From: Pirellulaceae bacterium
GTDB lineage: Bacteria > Planctomycetota > Planctomycetia > Pirellulales > Pirellulaceae
Direction of reading: 5' to 3'
Length of the DNA stretch: 64,000 bases
NCBI GenBank assembly: GCA_019636375.1
Contig: JAHBXS010000002.1
Span: 213,621-277,620, forward strand
Shown: one piece after another, positions 18,592-27,638 of the stretch
Layout of the letters: each line of letters begins with the position of its first letter
Position numbering within the stretch: position 1 is the stretch's first letter
Program-made: the position numbers and the translations under genes
The notes under the pieces: generated by a model
What the model saw: only the letters and a program-made list of their open reading frames with translations
Told to the model about the DNA's origin: nothing
The model's database searches: none

Positions 18592-18906
18592 CAAGATCGG
18601 GGCCAATTCCGTCGAAAATATTCATAGGGATGAAACTGGTTGTCTTCCCCTTGGAGCGTAACTTTTGCTCAAATCCGGGGCAGCCTATTGCTAGTTTCGC
18701 ATTTTCCAGGTGTCCAGCTACCACAATTTCCGCTACCCACAGCGAGACCGATGATCACCAAATCGTTCTTTAAGGACGGTAGTGACAAAGTGTCCGGTGC
18801 TGGCAGCTTTCTGAAAATTCGAATCGGTGCCCCTTAACAACTACCCCAAAAAATTCTACAATCTGCGGTTCGTCCGAGTGGGACGGCCAAGCAAAATGAG
18901 GAAATC
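18592..18906. other. Leader region of rpmI-rplT; no gene seen
   Basis: 315 bp without a credible gene. It should contain the rpmI promoter. An infC gene, often upstream of rpmI, is absent here, and no known L20-type leader structure could be recognised. Confidence 0.5.
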
Positions 18907-19113
18907 ATGTCCGCGAAAATGAAGACTCATAAAGGAGTCAAAAAACGAATCCGCTTGTCGGCAACCGGCAAGGCGAAGCACCGCCCCTGTGGGACGAGCC
19001 ACCGAAACGTTCGCGTCAGCGCGAAACGTAAGCGGAAGCTCCGTCAGACTGGTGTTATTGCTGAGTGCATGAGCCCCAAAATTCGCCGCGCGTTGGGCAA
19101 GTACAGCTTGTAA
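18907..19113 (+). CDS. rpmI: 50S ribosomal protein L35
   Basis: 68 residues, near the normal length of about 65. The family signature MKTHKGVKKRIRLSATGK is near the N-terminus, and the rest is strongly basic, ending KIRRALGKYSL. L35 binds 23S rRNA in the large subunit. ATG 18907 has GAGGAAA a few bases upstream. It is followed by rplT after 116 bp, then pheS and pheT, a common bacterial order. infC, which usually precedes it, is missing here. Confidence 0.95.
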   Translation: MSAKMKTHKGVKKRIRLSATGKAKHRPCGTSHRNVRVSAKRKRKLRQTGVIAECMSPKIRRALGKYSL

Positions 19114-19229
19114 GCGATTCGTTTCCCCGTGGGAGTGAGCCACTGATGCCACTCCCTTTGTTTTTAGTTGGCAACCAAACACCGGACAATTGTGCCGGGG
19201 CCAAACAAACATTAATCTGAGATTTAATC

Positions 19230-19586
19230 ATGCGTACAACTAAAGGTGCAGCCCGCACTAAAGCTAAACGCCGTTTGTTCGAGAGAGCCAAAGGCTTCGT
19301 CGGCGGTCGTCGCCGTCTTTTACGAACGGTAAAAGAGACCCTCGTCCGCGCTGACGCCTATGCGTTTCGCGACCGCCGTGCAAAACGACGGAGCTTCCGC
19401 AGCCTATGGATCACTCGTCTCAATGCCGCTTGCCGGATGAACGACATTTCCTACAGCCAGTTCATCTATGGACTGACCAAGGCCAGCATCGAATTGGACC
19501 GCAAGTCACTGTCGGAAATCGCGATCGCTGACCCAGAAGGCTTCGCCCAGATCGTTCAGGCCGTGAAGTCCGCGTTGGCGAATTAG
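19230..19586 (+). CDS. rplT: 50S ribosomal protein L20
   Basis: 118 residues, the usual length. The family pattern is clear: an Arg/Lys-rich N-terminal tail ([15 protein letters not shown]), then the [15 protein letters not shown] and [21 protein letters not shown] segments, and the C-terminal helical domain ([20 protein letters not shown]). L20 binds 23S rRNA early in large-subunit assembly and in some bacteria represses its own operon. It sits between rpmI and pheS (21 bp to pheS), so ribosomal protein and synthetase expression are probably linked. Confidence 0.96.
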   Translation: MRTTKGAARTKAKRRLFERAKGFVGGRRRLLRTVKETLVRADAYAFRDRRAKRRSFRSLWITRLNAACRMNDISYSQFIYGLTKASIELDRKSLSEIAIADPEGFAQIVQAVKSALAN

Positions 19587-19607
19587 TTCGCAACCCAAGG
19601 CTGGCCC

Positions 19608-20645
19608 ATGAACCCTGAAACCATGACGCCTCTCGATTCCTACTTGCGCGATTTGGACCTGTTGCTGGCCGACGCCCAGCAGGCTTTCAATTCTGCCACC
19701 AACCTGCAAGAGGTTGAAGAGGCTCGCGTCGAGTTCCTCGGTGCCAAAAGTGGACGGTTCAAAGCGGTTCAAAAGCAACTGGGACAGATTCCAGGTGAAT
19801 CAAAGCCGGTTGCTGGCCAAAACCTGAATCGCGTCAAGAACGATATCCAAGCCGCCTTAGACAACGCCAAACAGCGATTTTCCACCGAGTCGTTTCGCGG
19901 TCAACCCGATCCGACGTTCGACCGCACACTCCCGGGCTCAACCCGACGACTCGGACGACTTCATCCCATCACCCAGACGATCAACGAGCTGATGGACATC
20001 ATGGGACGGCTCGGGTTTAGCCCGGCGTTCGGTCCCGAAGTCGAAGACGAACGACATAACTTCGAGGCACTGAACATTCCGGCAGACCATCCTGCTCGCG
20101 ATCCGCTTGAGAATTTCTACCTCTCGGTCGCTTCGCAACAGCATGGAAACACGTCCTTGCTCCGCAGCCAAACCAGCACGGTACAAATTCGTGTGATGGA
20201 AAAAAGTCAGCCGCCAATTCGCGTCATTTCATTAGGTCGTGTCTATCGTCCAGACACGGCGGACCCGACGCACTATCCGATGTTTCACCAAATGGAAGGG
20301 TTGATGGTCGATCGCAACGTGACTCTGGCGACGCTGAAAACCGTCCTCAAGCTCTTCGCAACCAACTACCTCGGCGAGTCGGTCCCCGTACGCATTCGTC
20401 CTTCGTTCTTTCCATTCACCGAGCCCAGCGTCGAAGCGGACTACTTCTGGAACGGCAAGTGGACCGAATTCGGCGGTGCCGGAATCGTCGACCCGAATGT
20501 CTTTAAGGCCGTCGGCTACGACACGGAACAGTTCACAGGGTTTGCGTTTGGGTTGGGTGTCGAGCGGCTGTGCATGATTCGCCACGGCATCACCGACATT
20601 CGCGACATGTACACCAATGACGTGCGATTCCTCCGCCAATTTTAA
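19608..20645 (+). CDS. pheS: Phenylalanine-tRNA ligase alpha subunit
   Basis: 345 residues. The N-terminal coiled-coil arm (about 1-100) is followed by the class II catalytic core. Motif 2-like and motif 3 sequences are present: HNFEALNIPADHPARD, SQTSTVQIRVME, RVYRPDTADPTHYPMFHQMEG, and the terminal GFAFGLGVERLCMIRHGI. The Ala/Gly position in the FGLGVERL region that shapes the Phe pocket looks wild type. With PheT it forms the alpha2beta2 enzyme charging tRNA-Phe. A second ATG at 19623 could also serve as start. The stop is followed by a hairpin (GAAAAGGT/ACCTTTTC, 20652-20674) before pheT. Confidence 0.96.
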   Translation: MNPETMTPLDSYLRDLDLLLADAQQAFNSATNLQEVEEARVEFLGAKSGRFKAVQKQLGQIPGESKPVAGQNLNRVKNDIQAALDNAKQRFSTESFRGQPDPTFDRTLPGSTRRLGRLHPITQTINELMDIMGRLGFSPAFGPEVEDERHNFEALNIPADHPARDPLENFYLSVASQQHGNTSLLRSQTSTVQIRVMEKSQPPIRVISLGRVYRPDTADPTHYPMFHQMEGLMVDRNVTLATLKTVLKLFATNYLGESVPVRIRPSFFPFTEPSVEADYFWNGKWTEFGGAGIVDPNVFKAVGYDTEQFTGFAFGLGVERLCMIRHGITDIRDMYTNDVRFLRQF

Positions 20646-20651
20646 AAGGCA

Positions 20652-20674
20652 GAAAAGGTGTCCAGAACCTTTTC
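20652..20674 (+). other. Small hairpin between pheS and pheT
   Basis: Perfect 8-bp arms GAAAAGGT and ACCTTTTC with a 7-nt loop, 25 bp before the pheT start. No T-run follows. It could modulate the pheS/pheT ratio or stabilise RNA ends, but this is only a structural observation. Confidence 0.4.
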
Positions 20675-20698
20675 CCTCTCATACTCAAAGGTTGCCTC

Positions 20699-22747
20699 AT
20701 GTTAGTTTCTTGGAATTGGTTGCATGATTATGTGCAACCGGAGATTGAACTCGAACAAATTGTTGACCACCTGACGATGTCGGGCCTCAATCACGAATCA
20801 ACCACTTTAGAAGGAAGTGACTTTTGCATCGACCTCGAAGTCACCAGTAATCGACCCGACTGCCTCGGCCACTTGGGAGTCGCTCGCGAAATTGCGGTCC
20901 TCACCGGTGCGCTTTTGAAAAAACCAGATGTCGATTTGACGAGCGACGGCCAAACGGCAGTTCAGAAACTCTGCCAAGTCACGATTGAGGCCCCCGAACT
21001 CTGCCGCCGTTACACCGCTCGTGTTGTGCGGGGAGTCAAGGTTGGCCCCAGTCCGGAATGGCTCGTCCAGCGGCTCCAAACCATCGGCATCGAATCGGTC
21101 AACAATGTCGTCGACATTTCGAACTACGTGATGCTGGAATGCGGACAACCGCTCCATACTTTTGATCTCGCCAATGTCCACGGCCAACAAATCATCGTCC
21201 GCGAACCTCGCCCCGACGAACAAATTCTGGCAATTAACCACCAAACCTATTCGCTCCAGGCCGGAATGTGCGTGATTGCCGACGCCCATGGCCCTGTGGC
21301 CATCGGCGGAGTCATGGGGGGGGCTGAGTCGGAAATTTCCAGCGAAACCAAAGACGTCCTCATCGAGGCCGCGTGGTTTGCGCCCGGTTCAGTACGAGCG
21401 ACGGCACGGAAATTGAACTTGCACAGCGACTCTTCGTTTCGCTTCGAGCGCTCGGTCGACTTCGACGGCATTCCTTGGGCGAGTGCTCGGTGCGCTCAAC
21501 TCTTGGCGGAACTCGCCGGTGGAGAAATCGTTCCCGGAATGATCGATATTTTCCAACCCCAACCGCCGCGCGAGGCGATTCGTTTTCGCTATTCTCAAAT
21601 CGCCCGCAACCTCGGGATCGAGATTCCTGTCGCGTTTGTCAAATCGACATTACAAGGTTTGGGGCTCACGATTCAATCGGAAGACGCCGAGTCGCTCACT
21701 TGCCTCCCCCCATCTTGGCGTCGTGATTTGTCGCGCGAAATCGATTTGGTCGAAGAAGTTGGACGCATCTACGGCTACGACAAAGTCCCCGACAACATCA
21801 CGGTTCCCTTGACCTCGTCTCACAAACCGCAACAGACTCGCGTGCTCGAAAGAGTCCGCGATGTCGTCCGTGCCGCCGGATTTGACGAAGCGATGTGCCC
21901 TAGCCTACTCCCCGAAGTCTGGTCGCAAGCCTGTTCCCCGTGGACCGATTCGGAACCCCTTGTCAGCCACCAACCGATGCTCGGCGTTTTGGAACGGGGC
22001 TCGCAAAATGTTGGTGCGGTCAATTGCCTGCGCCGAACTCTGATCTCCAGCCTCCTGGAAGCCAAGCGGATTAACGAATACCGATTTAATCCTGAGATCG
22101 ACCTCTTCGAGATCGCTCACGTCTATCTCCCGACGGGGGGCGAACTTCCGCAGGAGCCCCTGATGTTGGGACTCGTCTCCGGTCGCGACTATGCTGAAAT
22201 CAAAGGGGTCGTCGAACAAGTCTGCCGCGAGATTGACCCGGCAACGACGCTCGAGTTCATCGACTCGGAGCTGCAAATCCTGGAACAAAGCCGCTCGGCA
22301 ACTATTCGCATTGCGGGCCAAGTCGTCGGGCATCTAGGAGTCGTTTCGCCCGGTGGTAAGAAAGCCTTTGGCCTAAGACAACCGACGACCGTGGCCGAAA
22401 TCAACTTAACGGCACTCATCGATCAAGCCGTACTCATTCGACGCTTTAAGTCACTCAGCGAATTTCCCGCAGTCAGTCGCGACTTCAACTTCATTTTGTC
22501 GGACGATGTCCAATGGCGAAACCTTGAACAAACGGTTCGAGAACATGCTGGGCCGCTTCTCGAATCAATCACCTATCGCGAAACGTTCCGTGATGAACAG
22601 CGAGACGGTGCGGGTAAAAAGCGAGTGTTGTTGTCGCTCAGCTTACGAAGCCACGAAGATACGCTGAGTGGGCCGCAAGTTGACGCCGTTTGCCAAGCTG
22701 TCGTGGCCGCTTGTCAAAAGGCTCTCGGTGCTCAGTTGGTATCCTGA
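20699..22747 (+). CDS. pheT: Phenylalanine-tRNA ligase beta subunit, short form
   Basis: 682 residues, more than 100 shorter than the typical bacterial subunit of about 790-800. The N-terminal B1-type segment (MLVSWNWLHDYVQPEIE ... LTMSGLNHE) runs straight into CIDLEVTSNRPDCLGHLGVAREIA. In the usual enzyme an OB-fold tRNA-binding domain of about 110 residues lies between these, and it is absent here. The B3/B4 editing region, B5 domain (PPSWRRDLSREIDLVEEVGRIYGYDKVP), catalytic-like domain and C-terminal anticodon-binding FDX-ACB domain (FPAVSRDFNFILSD) are present. The stop overlaps the next start as TGATG, so the glycosyltransferase is translationally coupled. The deletion looks ancestral and clean, not a frameshift. 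Confidence 0.95.
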   Translation: MLVSWNWLHDYVQPEIELEQIVDHLTMSGLNHESTTLEGSDFCIDLEVTSNRPDCLGHLGVAREIAVLTGALLKKPDVDLTSDGQTAVQKLCQVTIEAPELCRRYTARVVRGVKVGPSPEWLVQRLQTIGIESVNNVVDISNYVMLECGQPLHTFDLANVHGQQIIVREPRPDEQILAINHQTYSLQAGMCVIADAHGPVAIGGVMGGAESEISSETKDVLIEAAWFAPGSVRATARKLNLHSDSSFRFERSVDFDGIPWASARCAQLLAELAGGEIVPGMIDIFQPQPPREAIRFRYSQIARNLGIEIPVAFVKSTLQGLGLTIQSEDAESLTCLPPSWRRDLSREIDLVEEVGRIYGYDKVPDNITVPLTSSHKPQQTRVLERVRDVVRAAGFDEAMCPSLLPEVWSQACSPWTDSEPLVSHQPMLGVLERGSQNVGAVNCLRRTLISSLLEAKRINEYRFNPEIDLFEIAHVYLPTGGELPQEPLMLGLVSGRDYAEIKGVVEQVCREIDPATTLEFIDSELQILEQSRSATIRIAGQVVGHLGVVSPGGKKAFGLRQPTTVAEINLTALIDQAVLIRRFKSLSEFPAVSRDFNFILSDDVQWRNLEQTVREHAGPLLESITYRETFRDEQRDGAGKKRVLLSLSLRSHEDTLSGPQVDAVCQAVVAACQKALGAQLVS

Positions 22748-24045
22748 TGTCGACCAAATTGGTTTATCTTACGGCGGGAGCAGGCGGGATGTTCTGCGGG
22801 AGTTGTCTGCATGACAACTCGCTAGCTCGTGCCCTGCTGGGCGAAGGATGGGATGTCCAACTCGTTCCCTTCTACACTCCGATTCGTACTGACGAAGAAG
22901 ACGTGAGCGTCGATCAAGTCTTCTTCGGAGGGGTCAACGTTTATTTGCAACAAAAGTTTTGGCCCTTTCGATACCTTCCGAAATGGCTCGACGGATTTCT
23001 GGATCGCCCAAGCTTTATTCGCCGCGTGACTTCGCGAGCGATTGAAACGAATGCCGCCGTGTTGGGCTCGATGGCCCTTTCGATGCTTAGAGGCGCGGGG
23101 GGCAATCAAGCCAAGGAGGTCCGCCGCGTCGTCAAGTGGCTGACGACGACCGCTCGCCCCGACTTGATTTTAGTGACCAACATCTTGGTGGCAGGTTTTG
23201 TCCCGGCACTCAAGGAACAGACCAAGACTCCCGTGATCGTGACCCTGCAGGGGGACGATGTGTTCCTCGACATGTTGCCGCCGTCAGATCGCGAGCGTTG
23301 TTTGGCACAGATTCGGGAGAACACTCGCTACATCGATGGCTTCATCACTCACAGCGCAGCCTATCGCGACTACATGGCCGACTATTTTCAAATCCCAGAA
23401 GATAAAATTCAGGTCACGCCGTTGGGTCTCGACACTCGCGACTATCGCGAACTGCCAACGCCTGCCTCAAAAGCTTCTGGACGAGTGATCGGCTATTTCG
23501 CGCGGCTTGCTCCTGAAAAGGGCTTGCAGCATCTGATCGCCGCTTTTATCGAACTCAAACGCGATCCGGCCTATGCAGATGTCAAATTGCAACTCGCCGG
23601 ATGGCTCAGTCCCGAATGCCGCGGTTTCGCCGAGGATCAATGGGACCGTCTACGGAAGGCGGGATTGGAAAGGGATTTTGAATATCGGGGCGTCCTGGAG
23701 AGACGGGAAAAATTGGAGTTTATGCAGTCGGTCGATCTGCTGTGTGTACCTGTCGAGCATCAGGAACCGAAAGGGCTGTTTGCTCTCGAATCCCTTGCCG
23801 CTGGGACTCCTGTCGTGCTCCCCCGCCGAGGTGGACTGACGGAAATCGTTGAGGAAAGTGGCGGAGGTTTATTATTCGAGCATCATGACTTGCCAGGGCT
23901 TGTCGCATCATTGAAAAAGTTGCTCGACAATCCCGAACTTCGACAGCGACTTGGGCAACTAGGCCGCCAACACATTTTGGACTCCCGCAACGAAAAAAAA
24001 ATGGCTCAAAACACGATTGCCACGCTCCGCCGATATTTGATTTGA
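22747..24045 (+). CDS. Glycosyltransferase family 4 (GT-B fold)
   Basis: 432 residues from ATG 22747, which overlaps the pheT stop by one base. The N-terminal Rossmann-like half begins KLVYLTAGAGGMFCGSCLHDN, with the glycine-rich acceptor-side loop of GT4 enzymes. The C-terminal half contains GYFARLAPEKGLQHLI and the nucleotide-sugar binding region PVEHQEPKGLFALESLAAGTPVVLPRRGGLTEIVEE. The EPKGLFALE stretch stands in place of the common ExFGxxxxE motif. It should transfer a sugar from an activated donor onto a cell-envelope or exopolysaccharide acceptor; donor and acceptor are unknown. The tight link to pheT is probably only transcriptional convenience. It ends at inverted repeats shared with the convergent barrel gene. 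Confidence 0.88.
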   Translation: MSTKLVYLTAGAGGMFCGSCLHDNSLARALLGEGWDVQLVPFYTPIRTDEEDVSVDQVFFGGVNVYLQQKFWPFRYLPKWLDGFLDRPSFIRRVTSRAIETNAAVLGSMALSMLRGAGGNQAKEVRRVVKWLTTTARPDLILVTNILVAGFVPALKEQTKTPVIVTLQGDDVFLDMLPPSDRERCLAQIRENTRYIDGFITHSAAYRDYMADYFQIPEDKIQVTPLGLDTRDYRELPTPASKASGRVIGYFARLAPEKGLQHLIAAFIELKRDPAYADVKLQLAGWLSPECRGFAEDQWDRLRKAGLERDFEYRGVLERREKLEFMQSVDLLCVPVEHQEPKGLFALESLAAGTPVVLPRRGGLTEIVEESGGGLLFEHHDLPGLVASLKKLLDNPELRQRLGQLGRQHILDSRNEKKMAQNTIATLRRYLI

Positions 24046-24055
24046 CCGTAGCCGA

Positions 24056-24153
24056 ATGAATCAAGGGATGGTTGATTCATCGTAGCGCAAGTCGTCAAGA
24101 CTTTCGTTGCATCGAAAATACCTGAGTAAGCGAACGAAAGTCGTTGACGACTT
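24056..24153. repeat. Pair of inverted repeats between convergent genes
   Basis: The first hairpin has perfect 9-bp arms ATGAATCAA/TTGATTCAT (24056-24080). The second has arms AAGTCGTCAA(-)GACTTTCGTT at 24089-24108 and AACGAAAGTCGTTGACGACTT at 24133-24153, 20 of 21 positions paired. The position between two converging stop codons suits transcript ends, and the second palindrome resembles a REP-type element. Confidence 0.65.
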
Positions 24154-24163
24154 CCGCAACGGG

Positions 24164-25834
24164 CTATCGATTCACACCGACGGCAAAGCCCACGCCACGG
24201 AATCCGAAATCGCCGTCAGGGTTCGTCGGCGTTCCGCCTCCTAGCCAACTTTGATGCGTCATCGCCAACCGACCATAGACGCAACGTTTTTCGGCGTAAT
24301 GATACTTGTATTGAAGGCCCGTCGAGATTTCCGCAATGGTCAACAACTCCAAACTATTCGTGCGGAGCGAGCCCATCACATCCCCCGCGTTGACCCACTG
24401 ACGGCGGTTCCCCATCATGGTCGATCCTGCCGCCGCGCCGAACAGTTCAAGTTTCGTATGCCCCACCGGTCGGTAATACTCGATGGAAAACACCGGGCCA
24501 TAACCTCGAAATACGGTGCTTCCTTCCAGAAAATCAACTACCGTTCCCGCGCCATCGAACACTCGCCCGCGAAAGTCGTGAGTAATTGCCGCCGACTTCA
24601 TCCCCAGCACTCCATTGATTCGAGCCCGTGCGAAGGCGACTTCTTTGAAGGCATTTGCTTGAAACGTATGCACTTCCAGCGACTGCCCAACTTCCAACCG
24701 CTGACCGGCAGCAGTCGTCGAGAGGATCAGCGGGTTAGGCGAACCGACCACGTTCAGAAAACTGGTCCCGCTAGTTGTACCGGTGCTCGTAAATGACAAA
24801 GGCGTCGAGCGGTGATGGAACTGCAAATAACTCAACTCCACACCCGGTCCGTAAGACGACTCGAAACCCACTCGAAATCGAGGAGCCGTCTCATAAGCGT
24901 GATCTGCGGGAAACGTCCGTAGAAATCCACCCGTTTGCGTTGCCAAGCCTTGGTTGCCACCAAAGTGGGGTCGCAGCAACCAAACTTCTGTCATCCCAAA
25001 AAATCGTCCTGTCGCGATGATCTCACGCATCGGAGGGAACTCTTGGTGCTTGTTCTCAAAATCAAATTGAGCGCCCGTGTCGAACGGGCTCCCACGCGAA
25101 AAAGGCTGCGGCTGACGAAAACCCCGTTCGTGAATCGATTGAGGCTGGCGAAAAGGTGTCGATTGTTGTGGGGCTTGGTAAGGGTAGTCTTGGTAAGGAC
25201 TCACAAAGTTCGGTGACCAATTTTCATTGTTCAACGACTCTAAAAACTCGCCATCAAACGCACTGCGATACATCGATCGCGGCCGTGGCGCAGGTGCCTC
25301 ACGTCGCACCGATGCTTGCGAAAAAGGATTTGCCTCCGCTACGTCTGCTGGCGAAGTCACATTCGGCGAAGCGACGTGTGGCGAAGCCATGCCTGGCAAA
25401 GCGTCATCCTGTGGAAGCCACTCCCCCGGGCGCGGGCTTCGATTCGCTTGACGCATGGGCGGCAAGTATTCGGGCTCTTCGCCCCAATGCGGAGGGGACA
25501 TGCTGCGAGCCTCGGCCGATTGGCTGCCGCGCGTATCCCCTGGATCGATTCGTCGAGGCGTTGGAGAGGCAGCAACCGGAGCCGATTCAATCAATCGCGA
25601 TTCGGCCGTAGGCCCAGCCGTCAAAAAGGCCGGAAGTTCCGTTGACTGTTGTGTTCTCGGTTCGCTAGGAGTCCATTGCTGAACAGATCGATAATTTCCA
25701 GAGTGAATCGAGTTGGGTTGCGCGGCGGCCCAGTTCGACATCATTAATGCCGAGCACAAAACCAACGTCATCACAACAAATTTCAACATCAAACGTGGAT
25801 TCCGTTCGGCAGGCGGGAACAAATACTTTTTCAT
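24164..25834 (-). CDS. BBP7-like outer-membrane beta-barrel protein
   Basis: 556 residues from ATG 25834 (MKKYLFPPAERN). A hydrophobic signal segment follows (FVVMTLVLCSALMMSNWAAAQ). Residues about 40-240 are low-complexity, rich in Pro, Ser, Gln and Arg, and look disordered, with a short repeat unit of the SPxVxSP type. From about residue 255 alternating strands rich in aromatic residues and Gly are typical of barrel strands: RFFGMTEVWLLRPHFGG, GVELSYLQFHH, SIEYYRPVGHTKLELFG. The protein ends GFRGVGFAVGVNR, a barrel-type C-terminus. This matches the large planctomycete porin-like families (BBP7/Lpg1974-like), presumed channels or surface proteins of the outer membrane. Specificity is unknown. 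The long linker before the barrel may interact with the cell wall. Confidence 0.7.
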   Translation of the reverse strand: MKKYLFPPAERNPRLMLKFVVMTLVLCSALMMSNWAAAQPNSIHSGNYRSVQQWTPSEPRTQQSTELPAFLTAGPTAESRLIESAPVAASPTPRRIDPGDTRGSQSAEARSMSPPHWGEEPEYLPPMRQANRSPRPGEWLPQDDALPGMASPHVASPNVTSPADVAEANPFSQASVRREAPAPRPRSMYRSAFDGEFLESLNNENWSPNFVSPYQDYPYQAPQQSTPFRQPQSIHERGFRQPQPFSRGSPFDTGAQFDFENKHQEFPPMREIIATGRFFGMTEVWLLRPHFGGNQGLATQTGGFLRTFPADHAYETAPRFRVGFESSYGPGVELSYLQFHHRSTPLSFTSTGTTSGTSFLNVVGSPNPLILSTTAAGQRLEVGQSLEVHTFQANAFKEVAFARARINGVLGMKSAAITHDFRGRVFDGAGTVVDFLEGSTVFRGYGPVFSIEYYRPVGHTKLELFGAAAGSTMMGNRRQWVNAGDVMGSLRTNSLELLTIAEISTGLQYKYHYAEKRCVYGRLAMTHQSWLGGGTPTNPDGDFGFRGVGFAVGVNR

Positions 25835-26431
25835 GGCGACCCCCAAATTTCGGCGCAGATTTGGATGGGCGAAAACAGTGCTCGCCCATTTAAAATCTGG
25901 TATCATTTCGTTCGGGACGCCGGGAAAAATAATCAGAAAATTAGGAACTATCCCTACAATCGGCACCATCGGAACTCAACATCCAACCATCCCCCACCTC
26001 CCGTCCCCGATGCCCTCCCCTACCTCGCTTGTTCTTTTCGCGCATTACACCTAGCCGTCAAACTTACGTGAATTTGCTAGCATCGAAGACTACTGATGCG
26101 GAACTCTAAGGCATGATCCATCTTTGAAATTTCTGCGACGGACAATCTACCACGATTCCATTTTGTGCCTTGCTCCGAGCCATTAAACAACTGTTCAGTA
26201 ACAAAAACCAAGTGTCCAGCAGAAGTTCCAAAATTAAATTCTCGGTACTTTTTAAACTGCCTTTATTGGCTTTATTGGCTTTATTGGCTTACCATAGAAA
26301 GAACATCCAAGCAGTTGGCCTGTTGGGATTGTTGTTTAACGCCCTCCTGCTTTTTGAATTTTGAGCATCTTGCCAATGCTCATCCGCACGAAAAAGGCCT
26401 AGACTCTTTGCAATGAGGAGAATTGAAAGAA
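25835..26431. other. Divergent intergenic region; holds a doubtful small ORF and a 9-bp tandem repeat
   Basis: This gap separates the minus-strand barrel gene from the plus-strand DUF1573-like gene and must carry both promoters. A 9-bp unit CTTTATTGG occurs three times in tandem at 26261-26287. It lies within a TTG-initiated frame, 26170-26364, that would encode a 64-residue hydrophobic peptide (LLALLALLAYHRKN, GLLGLLFNALLLFEF). The repeat alone could create that frame, so I do not call a gene. Confidence 0.4.
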
Positions 26432-27601
26432 ATGGTTGTCGCGATTAGAACCGGAACTTGGTTGTTTCAATTCCCGCTAGTTTGCTGCTTGTTTGGCCCC
26501 CTCCTTTCGCCAGTCTTCTGCCAAGAACAATCGGCCATCAAGGAGCCTCTTGCCATCAGCGCCCAAGTTAACGTGACGCGCAGTCATGCGAGAGATGGCC
26601 TAATTGTTCAACAACGAGAAATCGTTTATCTGGTGAACTCGGACTTGGGAGTTATCCCGGCTGGAACACCTGTGGCGCTGGCGATCACGCTAAAGAACGA
26701 GACAGATCAACCCATCGATTTCGCTGACGTATCCTCGACTTGTAATTGTGTGAACATAGCGGTGTCCTCGTACACGATTCCCGTTGGAGAATCGATTGTC
26801 TTATCAGCTAACGGTCGGAGCCTCGAACACACCAATAAAATGAATTCGGCGTTCTCTTTTTCGTTAAAAGACGAACAAAACAACTTGGTTGTCCAATTAG
26901 GTCTAAAGTACTTCATCAGCGGTCACTTGAGATTCAAAACGGACAAGGCCCTCTTAGAGATTCCTTACGGAAAAGAGTTTCAAGATGTCTTTATTCCCTT
27001 GACGATCAGCGATCCGGTCTCGCTCTCAAACCTTTCGATAACCTACGACGATGACTTGCGAGACCTGTTGTTTAAATTAAAAACTGACGCTGAGGGGAAT
27101 CCGGGAGTTTTGGTTACGGTCGCCAGAGCTGCAGTTTACGACCGTCCGGTGTACGGGGCGGTCACGTGCGTTGATTCAGTGACCGGCAAAAGCGGAAGCT
27201 GCCAATTGTCAGTTCGTGCTCGAGAGCCAATCACGGCTTTACCTGCGATCACTTGGTTTCGAAGAAATGATCACCTCGAAAGCCCGTCGGGAGAAATCGC
27301 AACTCGAACTTACATCGGCCATGCTCTCATCTTGATTGACGATTCCCTGGTTCGCGAATTAGGGCCGGAACAAAGTATAGCACCGCAAATTTCTGTGGTT
27401 TCAGAGACTTTTTCGGGATTAAAAAGGGAAATCAAGAAAGTCAAGCCGAACTTGTTTCGGGCAAAACTCAGCTTTGAAGTCTTGCCTAATTCTGAGAACC
27501 GTTTTGAGTTGCCTGACGAGTTAGCGGATTTGGCCTGGACAATTACGTTTTCGCACGAACACAAATTCAAGATCAAGTCTCTTGGTGGGGTTGAAAAATA
27601 A
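26432..27601 (+). CDS. Secreted DUF1573-like protein
   Basis: 389 residues from ATG 26432, with GAGGAG 11 nt upstream; an in-frame TTG at 26423 is too close to that site. A signal peptide (FQFPLVCCLFGPLLSPVFCQ) is followed by a beta-rich ectodomain. The segment FADVSSTCNCVNIAVSS with a Cys-x-Cys pair fits the start of DUF1573 domains, Ig-like modules common in planctomycete and Bacteroidetes secreted proteins. The rest has further strand-rich Ig-like stretches but no catalytic motif. It lies 37 bp upstream of another secreted protein on the same strand, probably one operon. Both genes look more AT-rich than their surroundings. The role is unknown; structural or binding is plausible. Confidence 0.6.
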   Translation: MVVAIRTGTWLFQFPLVCCLFGPLLSPVFCQEQSAIKEPLAISAQVNVTRSHARDGLIVQQREIVYLVNSDLGVIPAGTPVALAITLKNETDQPIDFADVSSTCNCVNIAVSSYTIPVGESIVLSANGRSLEHTNKMNSAFSFSLKDEQNNLVVQLGLKYFISGHLRFKTDKALLEIPYGKEFQDVFIPLTISDPVSLSNLSITYDDDLRDLLFKLKTDAEGNPGVLVTVARAAVYDRPVYGAVTCVDSVTGKSGSCQLSVRAREPITALPAITWFRRNDHLESPSGEIATRTYIGHALILIDDSLVRELGPEQSIAPQISVVSETFSGLKREIKKVKPNLFRAKLSFEVLPNSENRFELPDELADLAWTITFSHEHKFKIKSLGGVEK

Positions 27602-27638
27602 TTCCTGACTTTAGAAGCTTCACAATTGAGAGGTTAAC

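Noticed and set aside
18640..18837. 65-codon frame upstream of rpmI
   Set aside because: No start signal and no coding character; it lies in the expected leader.
26170..26364. 64-codon TTG-started hydrophobic frame
   Set aside because: Its hydrophobic core is created by a triple 9-bp DNA repeat and no ATG is available; kept only as a note in the intergenic entry.
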